The notes beneath the pieces are model-generated. The model made no database searches. It was not told the origin of the DNA and saw nothing but the letters and a program-made list of their open reading frames with translations. Below, piece by piece: positions 55,276-64,000 of a stretch of 64,000 bases of DNA. Each line of letters starts with the position of its first letter. The first letter of the stretch is position 1. The translations under genes were made by a program, and so were the position numbers. Source of the DNA: Amblyomma americanum. Lineage: Eukaryota > Arthropoda > Arachnida > Ixodida > Ixodidae. The stretch lies in NCBI RefSeq assembly GCF_052857255.1, contig NC_135505.1:50813007-50877006 (forward strand). The letters are read 5' to 3'.

Positions 55276-57166
55276 GAAGGCTTGTGTATGGCCGATGCCT
55301 TAGAACTCCGCTGCGAATGCTGCGAGAGTCTTGGGAAGGCAGTGATTAGCAAAATGTTGTCCCCTATGTCCTCGGCTTCCTTCAGAGGCTCGGGAAAACA
55401 AAAGATCTTGTAGAGAACCACATGAAGGCGCCGCAAGCCATGTCTAAAGAAAACTATGACAAGTCAGCAAAAAAAACGCACCTTCGAAGTAGGTAGCCAA
55501 GTGATGTTGCTGCGACCACTGAAGACAAACAAGCTAGAGGTTCACTGCGAGTTGCACGCGAAGGTTGTATCGAAGCTTTCCGATACCAACAGAGAAGTTA
55601 AATTAGGTAGACGGCCCAAGATTTATCACAGCAACTTGATCAAACCATACATTCAGCGTCATGCGATAGTAAGCATGACGATAAATGCTGCCGATGAGGA
55701 AGGGGCGGAAATCCTTACGACGTCTGACACGAAAGAATGTTGTTTAGATCTAATGTTAGAATATCAGGCATTGGACGCGCCTCTAGTCGCCACCCAAAAG
55801 AGGGATCAAAAGATTTAAAGGGACAGTTTATGAGTTTACGGAGGTTTTTTTCGAACCATCCTAGAAAGACCACGCGCTTAGAGTACTACATCAAGCTAAC
55901 ATCTCAGCGAGCCATCCGCAGTAAACCGCATCGTTGCTCAGCAGTGCAGAAAAATACATGGCTGAGGAGTTCAGCGCATGCTTGACTTGGGAGTTTAGTG
56001 CCATGTGAGAGTGACTACACATCGCCCCTGATAATAGTGCAGGTTCCGGGAAAAGATGCGAGGCCGTACGTCGATTATCGACGTGTGAACGCGATAACCC
56101 GAGATCAGTCATATCCGATACCCAACCTGGGCGAAAGGGTAGAGAAGGTGTCGAAGTTAAATTATATATCTACGATGGACCTCGTGCGAGACTATTTACA
56201 AGTGCCCTTTACGGAACGGGCTAGCCGCTGCACCGCGTTTGCTTCCCCGTTCAGAATATACCGTCTACTGATGTTGAGCTTCGGACATATAAAAACGCGC
56301 TGTTTTGTTTCTCTGGCCTGATGAACAGAGCGCTTCATGGTTTGGGCGAGTTTGCATTGCCGTACTTGGATGATGTTGCCATCTTTTCGGTCACTTCGGA
56401 CGAATATATGGAGCACTTGCAAGCAGTATTGAGCAGGTTGAATGAGGCAGGCCGTGCTGTGAAGCCACCTAAATGTTGCCTGGGTTGTGGTGAAGTGACT
56501 TATTTGGGCTATGTGGTGGGGCGCGGCCTCCGCAAGCTTCAGACATCAAAATAGCCGCTGTTGTGGACACTCCCCGGCTGACCACTAAGAGGGATATAGC
56601 TGTCTTTTTATTTTCAGGTGGTTATTACGAACAATGTAGTAGAGGGTACTCTGACCTTTCCAGCCCGCTACAGACGGGCTCTGACATTCGGAGCCTGTTA
56701 AGGTGTCGTGGGACTCGAAGAACGAGAGTGCGTTCCAAATGCTGAAACAAGCCTGGAGCCACAAGCCGGTCTAACAGCACCAGACTTTTCGAAACGTTTC
56801 ATCATTCAATGTGACTCCAGTGGTCGCGGCACGGGAGCCGGTGCTGTGCCAAGAAGTTGCTGGTTGTCATGAACGACCAATTTTGTACTTGAACCGCAAA
56901 CTCAGTTGTAGAGAAGAGGCATACAGTATCTCTGAAAAAGTGTGCGCCTGCCTTATGTGGGCAGTTAAGAACCTGACCTGTTTTGTCTTCGTTTCTAAAT
57001 TTGTTGTGGAGACGGACCTTTGCCAGGTAACTTGATTTAGTAACATGCCGTCTAAAAGCGGCCGTTTGCTAAGGTGGAGCATGACCCTTCAGCAGCACAA
57101 TCTCGTTGTCTGTTATAAGGAGGGAAGGTTGAACGCGAACGTTAATGCTCTAAGTCGTGCATTCTA
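55276..57166 (+). pseudogene. Gy7 gypsy pol with integrase upstream of RT (Gmr1-like order)
   Basis: First comes an integrase C-terminus: RLVYGRCLRTPLRMLRESW, GKTKDLVENHMKAPQAMSK, TFEVGSQVMLLRPLKTNKLE and LGRRPKIYHSNLIKPYI (55276-55640). A linker with DTKECCLDLMLE leads into RT: LTSQRAIRSKPHRCSAVQKN, LVPCESDYTSPLIIVQVPG, PYVDYRRVNAITRDQSYPIP, catalytic LPYLDD at 56363-56374 (intact) and LGCGEVTYLGYVVG. RNase H starts QCDSSGRGTGAGAV near 56810 and ends YKEGRLNANVNALSRAF. No integrase follows. Order integrase-RT-RNase H resembles Gmr1-type gypsy and Ty1/copia rather than standard gypsy. Frameshifts and stops make it inactive; the integrase core, protease and gag are not visible. Confidence 0.75.
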
Positions 57167-58560
57167 GGCCTCGCTCCTTTCAGTGACATCCTCTTTGCTT
57201 ACTTTCTCTCGCTTCGCGACAACTGTGCTCATTGCGAACAGGAAGTAACTTGGGGAAAAATTGAATGACATCATCTGCTTTCTCAGCAGTGTTTTCGGTC
57301 CAAATGATTTCAAAGGGACCATTCTATTTTTCATTATTATTGCTGAGTGTTAATTGTTCCTACTATTTTGGTTTGTCGATCATTTGGAAAATTGTTGTTT
57401 TGAACCTAGTTTACCAGATGGTGCACTAGCCTCCTTATGCAGCGGGAGAAAATGGAGGACAGCAATTTAGTTTAGTTGAATTGGATTATTGCTTTGTCTG
57501 GTGTTTGACGGGAGGCAGAGGGCACTTCCTAGTGTTGGGTGTTGCCTTTTCCCGGTCGGTTTCGGAAGCTGCAGGATGACCAACCATGACCAGGGGCGAA
57601 ACGCAAGGGCATCGGAATGACCCGAGCGAATCTGAACGAGGCGACTTGGCGACAACGCTATGAGTAGAGATCTTGGCTCAGCGAGTGGGACCTGGACACG
57701 TGATGTTGCTTGCGCATCCGGACACTGGACGTGAACTTGGAAGACCATGTCGAACAGTGCGCTCCCGGCACCCTAGCCACGTGGAAGAAGCTCGTCTTAC
57801 CGTCGGCTTATCTGGTGGCGGGAATGCTGTTAGGCCCGGGGAACCCGCCCAGATTCCAGTTCGGCAGGATGCAAATTTCTCCTGCGAACGCCCCTTTGAC
57901 AAGCACCGGTGCTGCGCCGCAAGGATATGGCGCCCTAACACTCCCTTGACAAGCTTTGCTGCTGCACTGCAGGACAGCAGCGCCCTATGAAGGAGTATCG
58001 TCGAGTGACATGCCCAAACGTGCAACAAGCTGCGAGACAGTGAGGCGCAGGTTTCCCTTGTCCCCTGGAAGTCACCGCACGCGGCAAATTTGAAGCTGGT
58101 GGCCAGTGTGGTCGCTGGTTGGACATCTTGTACTGCTGTCATGTGCTGCCTTTGTATTGCACAGTTTGAGGGACAACTGTTTCTGGGGCTTTATTAGCCC
58201 CAACGCTGCCGGTTGGAGGGAGAGACCGACCCACCGTGAGTCGTGTAGTGCTCACGTGTGGAGTCGGATGGTGTGACACGTTGGAGTCTCCGCGGTCGTC
58301 GCTGGGCCAGAACAGTCACGTTCGGTGTTAGCTCTGGGTCCTCTTGCTGATCTTGTTCTGTACAAATGCTCTGTGTAAAGGGTCTAACGCGCCTTTTGTT
58401 ATTCTCACCGACACCTATCCTGCAGCCTTCGCTACCGACAAGAGAGCTGGCAGCGCTCAGTCTCGAAACGGGTGGCGAGCGCATCGGGGCCACCTCTATG
58501 GCACAAAAACCTTAAAGGAGATCTTTTCGCGCAGCCTCGGGATCGATTCCTAATAAAAGA
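57167..58560 (+). repeat. Probable 3' UTR and LTR region of Gy7
   Basis: GC-rich sequence with no domain directly follows RNase H. I recognise its general appearance (for example GGGAGGCAGAGGGCACTTCC and AGTGGGACCTGGACACGTGA) as tick retroelement sequence. LTR ends were not identified because the left LTR is not in view. The 154-codon minus frame here has no motif. Confidence 0.4.
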
Positions 58561-59016
58561 TATTGATGGAATTTTTTTTTCTCTTTTTCATCGTTTGACC
58601 TCTAACTCAGCTGAAGGTGAAAACTAGGCACCCGGCCATCGAAGCACGTGGTTCCAAAGTGAAGCTTTCGCTTCAAAACTTTACAGCCCCGAAGAGTTTG
58701 CTCGTGCGCTGCGACGTGTGGCCCGCTATGCAAATCCAGCCACGCAGATTTCATTATTTTGGAATAAACTCTCGCCGTCCTCCATCCGGAAGCGAGGACA
58801 TCGACAGACGCTCGAGGGGGTCAAGTATATGGCTTCAGAGCAAAACGCACCGGGCTTTCAATTTTAACAAAGACGATCAATAGTTACAAATAAAAGGAAG
58901 AAACAACATTTCGAACAAGCCTTCTAAAGTTCAGCCACAGTAGTGACTAAGTATATTTGAATGAATAAACGTGAGTACATGCGCAAAAGGTCCCACCTCA
59001 GTTGAAGCGATTAAGC
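58561..59016. other. No recognisable gene; left flank of D1 copy 2
   Basis: Carries GTGAAGCTTTCGCTTCAAAA, which also occurs near the end of the AGGTCA repeat at 41350. The D1 sequence missing left of 4648 should resemble this stretch. Confidence 0.45.
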
Positions 59017-59689
59017 TTGCTAATATAACGGAAGCGAAGAACATTCGTAGCAGCTCGGCCATCTTCATTGAACACCCTGGAAGAAACAATCTCTGAATTA
59101 GTGCGGATAGAAAAATGTAACAATTTTTCTATTAAATATATTGAAGATGTATAGTTCAAGGCGTAGAAGCTTAGGGCAGATGATGAATGTATGAGACGGT
59201 AACAAATGCAATCACTGACGAGAAAATTTTGCTGTTACCTCTTGCACAGTCATGTCTATTATACTGTCACGTACAACCCTTTAATGGTATCTATTATGCC
59301 TCCTAAAAGGAGCTTTCGTTTCCGCTATCGGCGAGCAAAGAAATGCTGAAACGTAATCAACCTTTCGCGATAGTTACTATTACTTCACACACTTCGGAAG
59401 AAAGCAAAAAGGTTTCATGCAGTACTGAATAATGGCAGATGTTAAGAAAAGCCCTAAAAACAAGGTATTTCAGACACATCTCAATGAACAGAAGAAAAAG
59501 ATCAGCTTTTGGCTTCACCAATGGTGCACGACTGTTATTAAATAGAATAAATCGAATACCTAAATAAACACTGGAAGGGACACATAAGCTCCGCCATAAG
59601 GGTACGACGCGATAGCCTTATAGATTAATTCATTACATGTAGAATGTGCCGTCCTCTACATTCATATATCCTTGGGGGGCCTTAAGTTA

Positions 59690-59860
59690 TGCGCAACAGT
59701 CGTTAAGTGATGCTCAACTGCCCTGCGACGACAGGTGCTGCTACGGGTGGCTCTTGAGTAACGCAAGTTGCTCTTCCGAAGCGACCAATCTTTATCTGCC
59801 ATCTGCCACTGTGTGCAGTTTCCTCACAATCCAGTGGGCGGTTCATGACGACGCCTTAAG
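59690..59860 (+). repeat. SINE-B copy shared with 5321
   Basis: TGCTCAACTGCCCTGCGACG and GGTGCTGCTACGGGTGGCTC align with the copy at 5321-5495 inside the duplicated block. Confidence 0.6.
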
Positions 59861-60301
59861 GTCTCGTGACCTAGGAGGCCAGCCTGCCTCCTAGTTTGCT
59901 TCCCTGGAGGTTTTTCGTCCATTTTTCTCTCCTGGTCATTGACGCCAACGACGCCAAGGGCGACGCGGTATTTTCTGCGATACGAGCTCCTTAACGCCAT
60001 CGCATAAAAATAATACTTGCAAAGATCCTAACTGGTGGCAGCATGCGGGATTTAAGACCAAATTACCGCTTTGTCCACAGATCATCAAAGCACATACCGA
60101 TTTGCGAATACTGCATAAATTATAGACCAGAATGAAGATATGGGGACACAAAAGTTTGGTGGTAATAAACAAGTTTGGAAGGCAGCCTATTTTATGGAAG
60201 TATGCAGGCGGAATCAACGGTGATTTTGGGAAGATGATCACTTTGTACTTGGCGTTCACTTTGCATTTTAACGCTTCGGGCATTGAGAAGTTCCTCTCTT
60301 G

Positions 60302-60521
60302 AATTGGTTTGGTTTGAGTTTTGGGCTTTAATGTTTCAACGCTACTCAAGCTATGAGAGACGCCGTAATGGAGAGCTCTCCAGAAATCCGCCCAATTGGG
60401 GTACTTTTGCAGTGCGGTGACGTCGCACGCTACACGGACCTCCAGAATTTCGCCGGGATGGAACCCGCGTCTTTCCGGGAGGCAGTCGAGTGCCATATAC
60501 GCTGAGCCACCGCTGCAGCTC
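60302..60521 (-). repeat. SINE-A copy shared with 5940
   Basis: Core GGGGTACTTTTGCAGTGCGG and head complement GCCATATACGCTGAGCCACC align with the D1 copy-1 SINE. The GATGGAACCCGCGTC B-box complement is recognisable. Confidence 0.75.
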
Positions 60522-62225
60522 TCATGAATTACACGAGCTCGAACAGGTAGGTTAAGAACACTTGTTATAAACTTGGAGATTTTTTGTTTAAGCTGTCTTT
60601 TGTCAACCGCACAATATTTTCACCAAAAGTGCAAATGATTATGTGCGCCTTGCAACGGTAGCAGAGTAATGCATTCAGTAAAAATTGCTACTGTACTGTA
60701 CTTTAGGTGCAGTCATTTCTCGATTCAAATCAAATCTAGGTCTGCAAAGAGTTTGTCGCTAGATCACAGAATGGATGCAAGTGCATTGATGTAAATGTCT
60801 ATAATGTTGTCCAACAGTAAACTGATGTAGAATGTCAAAATGAAAGTTATGAGCGGCAGAGGATGAATTTACGCTTAGAAAAATTCTAGGACCCATTGCG
60901 ACAAAAACGTTCTAGCGATATTGTCATATAAGTTCTAAAATATTAGTTTTCAAAATACATTCTAAAACTTAACAAAACCTAAAATGCCGCCAGCCTGTAG
61001 GTCTCTATATATTAGACGCCACGCTTTTAGATAACTTTATTCCTGAAGGAAACGTTTTTCGAAAAATGAGGCCCTGTTTGGGCCGAGGATGAAATGTAAT
61101 CGGAACAAGTTTTGCCAGTTTGCTTGCAATGTAATGTACTGAAAATATTAGAAAGCGGAAAGTGGTGACTATGTCTTGGTTCAAGGAGGCTCATTTCCTG
61201 CATTGTTTAATGTTAATACACCACTAGTTTACCAACTCTTCAACAGTAGAATGATCCACCGGTTTCCGAGGAATCTTGGTGACTACGCGAGAAGTGCACT
61301 TGAAAAATGAAGGTATTGTGCAGCCTTACCTGCGGTGAGCATAAAATTGCAAGGTTTCGCTACGCCGATAAGTCGTAAAGAACTGTCGCTTTTGAACGTA
61401 TTTATATTGTGAGAAAATGGTAACATGAGGCTAGATGGAATTAAGCATTGTTTACACGAACGTCAATTTAATTAGTGGCCTCAAATTAAGCATTGTTATG
61501 GCATGCTCATGTTTGATTGATGACGTGTCACTTAAGCGTTGAAATTTGTGGGATCAATTGTCAAGTGTTTATGACATATCACTTCTTTTCTGGCGAAGCG
61601 CTGTTACGGGCGCGAGCGCCCGCTTCGGCTTTGTTGGCTTTGCACTGGCTGCAATTTAGGCGCTCTATTTTGATTAGCCGATTACACCTGTGGGCTTTGT
61701 GGTTTACTACATGTGTTTAAGTCTCCAAGTGCACGTACGAGCGAAAATAAATTTGCTTATTAGTTTTAAAATGTTCGTTGCTAATTAAATCGCAATAATA
61801 TTAAACACTTTGGCTAATAAGTTTCCCAAACATGTACCATTTCAAGAAAGTCAACATTCCAAAGTTTTGCGTTAGCGAATAGTCGTAATTCATTGATTTT
61901 AAGACTTTCGTTATCCTATAATTATACTTGACACGATAATAATAAAATTGAACTAATGTGATGAATTATGTTGGCCATATTTTTCTGGTGGCTAATGGTT
62001 CCTGCGCTACTTATATGCTTTAGCCAGAGTTTTACTTAACTTGTTACAAGTAAATGATTACTTGTAAATTTACCATTAAAATATTACTGCAATTTTGACA
62101 TTAATCCTTTAACGTTCTCAAATGGTAATATTCCCGGCAATACCGTTCCTTTTTTCTTCTTTCGATGACATGTAAACAGTTAATTTTTTTTCCAAAGACG
62201 AGCAATCAGTCGTGCACCTTCGAGA

Positions 62226-62440
62226 ACCTCCGTGGCCTAGTGGTCTGGGCGTCGGCTGCGGGAGGTGGTTGGTTCAAAACCCACCGCCGGACACCCACCG
62301 GCAAAAATGGGTACAAACCACCCCCGGCACGGCGCCCGGCTTCTTCAGGAGTGTGGGCTTGGAGGAGACTCCGCCAACCCCGCTTCGACCCTTCGAGGGC
62401 AAACCCAGTTTCGAACAACTCAGCTTGCAAAGGTGGTAAG
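62226..62440 (+). repeat. SINE-C (tRNA-derived), plus orientation
   Basis: Head GTGGCCTAGTGGTCTGGGCG (A box), then GGTTGGTTCAAAACCCACCG (B box), a middle with CACCGGCAAAAATGGGTACA and a tail GGCAAACCCAGTTTCGAAC. A second copy lies inverted at 62940-63535. It inserted at the right end of D1 copy 2. Confidence 0.75.
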
Positions 62441-62575
62441 TAGCGCTGACATCTGCGTTCAAAGCGTAACCAGCGCTGGCATCGGCGTTCAAACACTAAT
62501 GTCCTTCGTCAGAAGCGATTCAGAGTATCACTGCTTTCTGGCTGTCCGATCTTCTGAGAAAAAAGTTTTGTACCG

Positions 62576-62700
62576 AAGCGTGGCCTTGTGGCAGAGCATC
62601 CGCCTCGCATTCGGCACGTGCTGGGTTCGATCCCCAGTGCCGCCTTGTACCCACCGGTTTTTAATGGTTACAAGATTGCCCCCGGTCTCTAGACTCTTTT
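62576..62700 (+). repeat. tRNA-derived SINE head
   Basis: A box TGGCCTTGTGGCAGAG and B box GGGTTCGATCCCCAG with tRNA-like spacing, followed by GTACCCACCGGTTTTTAATG. A full cloverleaf with matched acceptor arms is not evident, so I do not call a tRNA gene. Confidence 0.6.
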
Positions 62701-62939
62701 GGGTGAGATGAATGGGAAAAGGTTCTTTACCACAGTTGCTCTAACGGATCAGCGTTAAGTTCCGCCGTCAGCAACGTTAAATCCGCCTTGTGCGGTAGAA
62801 GCCCATTTGTGCCCTTTTTTTTCTTCATGGCGCAGCATGCTGAACATCTTCGAGCACATTCTCATCTGCTGAACTCCCGTAGAGTGAGGTCATTTCAAAT
62901 TCATCGAACACAAAGATCAACTGAATGTTTTATCTGAAT

Positions 62940-63535
62940 CATGAACCACCTTTGCAGGCTGAGTGTTGGAAACTGGTTTCGCCCCCCGTGGGGTGCTGCG
63001 GGGTTTGCGGAGCCTCTTCCAAACACAATAAGGTGGCGGTTTGGGCTTGTTGGTAGTGCATGACGTATAAAATAGCGGAGCATCAGACAAGGACATGAAA
63101 GAACACACGCGAGCGCTAACTTGCAGCAGTTTATTGCGGAAGAGAGCCTGTAGACATATATGACATTGCGATATATTGCGCAAGCGCGGCAGACAGTCAA
63201 TTGTTTAGTGGCTTCTGAGGCAATCTAATTCCTTACGCGCTTGCGCAATATACCGCCGCGCTTGCGCAATGCCGTGCCTGCCGCGCTTGCGCAATGTATC
63301 GCTGTGTCATATATATCTACAGGTTCTCTTCCGCAATAAACTGTTGCAAGTTAGCGCTCGTGTGTGTTCTTTCATGTCCTTGTCTGATGCTGCGCTATTT
63401 TATACGTCTTCCAAGCACACAACCCCGACGAAACCGGGCGCCGACCCGGAGACGCTTGTGCCCATTTTTACCGGTAGGTGTCCGGCGGTGGGTTTCGAAC
63501 CAACCACCTCCCGCAGCTGATGCGAAAGCGCAGAC
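62940..63535 (-). repeat. SINE-C, minus orientation, split by a foldback
   Basis: Read on the minus strand the head lies at 63535-63430 (GAGTGGTCTGCGC..., GGTTGGTTCGAAACCC) and the tail at 63029-62940 (GGCTCCGCAAACCCCGCAGC ... CTGCAAAGG). The foldback at 63062-63408 lies between. CTTCCAAACACAA at 63016 and CTTCCAAGCACACAA at 63409 look like an imperfect target duplication. Confidence 0.7.
63062..63408. mobile_element. Foldback element with 131-bp inverted arms
   Basis: 63062-63192, starting GACGTATAAAATAGCG, is the reverse complement of 63278-63408 with 8 mismatches (about 94%). The 85-base centre and right arm base carry GCGCTTGCGCAAT repeated at about 63236, 63257 and 63282. The arms include AATAAACTGTTGCAAGTTAG and GCTATTTTATACG, which remind me of tick Penelope-like terminal sequence. 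No coding sequence. Confidence 0.85.
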
Positions 63536-63539
63536 CACT

Positions 63540-64000
63540 CAGACTCAGAAAAGAAACGAAAAACTACTAAAATCGATTAGATTTGCGTTTTTATGCTTCC
63601 AACATTTTTGGGCATAACACAAAGTTATTCCTCTGATAATGATCTACAAATTCTTGGTAGATATTCTGTTACCCGTTAATAATTTTGAAGAGCTGCCGCG
63701 GCTGCAGAGGGGTTATGGTGCTTAGCTGCTGATCAAAGAGACGTGTTCGACCCAGGCCTCGGCGGTCACATTCGGATGAGGCGACATGCGAGAGGCCCAT
63801 GTACTGTCCGATGTCAGTTCGCGTTAAAGAACCTTATATAGTACAAATTATCCAGACCCCTCCACTACGGGGTTCCGCTCAGCCTGAGTTGATCTGAGAA
63901 TTAAATTACAAAAACAAACAAGAAAGCATAAATTTTTAGTGGTGTTTTTCATCATCGTCGTCGCTAATTTTTCCAAGTTTCTTCGTGGATAGACAAACAG
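63540..64000 (+). repeat. Duplicated block D2, copy 2
   Basis: Matches the reverse complement of 10275-10750, including the SINE-A and both flanks, and continues to the right edge. Confidence 0.75.
63692..63905 (+). repeat. SINE-A, plus orientation
   Basis: Head GGTTATGGTGCTTAGCTGCT, degraded B box GTGTTCGACCCAG, core CAGTTCGCGTTAAAGAACC and CCCTCCACTACGGGGTTCC. Shared with the D2 copy at 10391. Confidence 0.75.

Larger units (their letters stand above)
59017..62225 (+). repeat. Duplicated block D1, copy 2
   Basis: Sister of 4648-7980. The left end of the alignment (TTGCTAATATAACG at 59017 against TTCCTATTATAACG at 4648) defines the Gy1 insertion point. The right end stops where a SINE-C begins. 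The TA tract is short here. Confidence 0.8.

Noticed and set aside
57678..58142. 154-codon minus-strand frame
   Set aside because: It is antisense to the Gy7 3' region, GC-rich, and shows no recognisable domain.
62576..62650. A genuine tRNA gene
   Set aside because: A and B boxes are present but no matched acceptor and anticodon arms were found, and the sequence continues into SINE-like tail.

Overview
The window looks like repeat-dense nuclear DNA from an arthropod, most likely a hard tick. That call rests on recognition: the retroelement proteins and a tRNA-derived SINE resemble those I associate with ixodid ticks, and one terminal exon resembles tick trypsin-inhibitor-like (TIL) secreted proteins. 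I see no operons, rRNA or genuine tRNA genes. Almost everything recognisable is transposable-element sequence, mostly decayed and often nested.

Layout. 1-4647: 5' part of a Ty3/gypsy element on the minus strand (Gy1), with LTR, tRNA-Leu primer site, gag carrying two stops, a -1 frameshift signal, and a pol frame open to the left edge. 4648-7980: a 3.3-kb block (D1) whose diverged sister is at 59017-62225; both carry the same two SINEs. 8.6-14 kb: tRNA-derived SINE heads, an inverted-repeat unit, an inverted pair of a dispersed repeat, a second duplicated block (D2) and a 36-bp tandem array. 14.2-20.2 kb: a decayed plus-strand gypsy (Gy2) split by a minus-strand gypsy (Gy3). 21.1-24.4 kb: minus-strand gypsy (Gy4), then a CR1/L2-type LINE tail. 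26-27.4 kb: RTE-type LINE pieces and a full-length SINE with a 14-bp target duplication. 27.6-32.2 kb: little recognisable. 32.2-35.2 kb: a longer CR1/L2-type LINE. 35.8-43.9 kb: two RTE-type LINEs tail to tail, one carrying a solo LTR, the other split by a unit containing a gypsy-like gag followed by a Y-box cold-shock domain. 44.55-44.79 kb: probable host TIL exon. 45.5-47.6 kb: another RTE LINE and SINEs. 47.9-52.1 kb: a gypsy (Gy6) interrupted by a long-terminal-inverted-repeat DNA element. 52.8-54.1 kb: RTE LINE. 55.3-58.6 kb: a gypsy (Gy7) with integrase upstream of reverse transcriptase. 59-64 kb: second copies of D1 and D2, SINEs and a 131-bp-arm foldback.

How it works together. Autonomous gypsy, RTE and CR1 elements would supply integration and reverse transcription. 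The tRNA-derived SINEs, solo LTR and terminal-inverted-repeat element are non-autonomous passengers. Shared insertions give relative ages: D1 was duplicated after its SINEs landed, and Gy1 entered one copy later. The strongest leads are the gag-Y-box unit, the integrase-first gypsy, the Gy1 frameshift cassette, the terminal-inverted-repeat element and the TIL exon. Domain calls come from reading translations by eye; no database search was possible.
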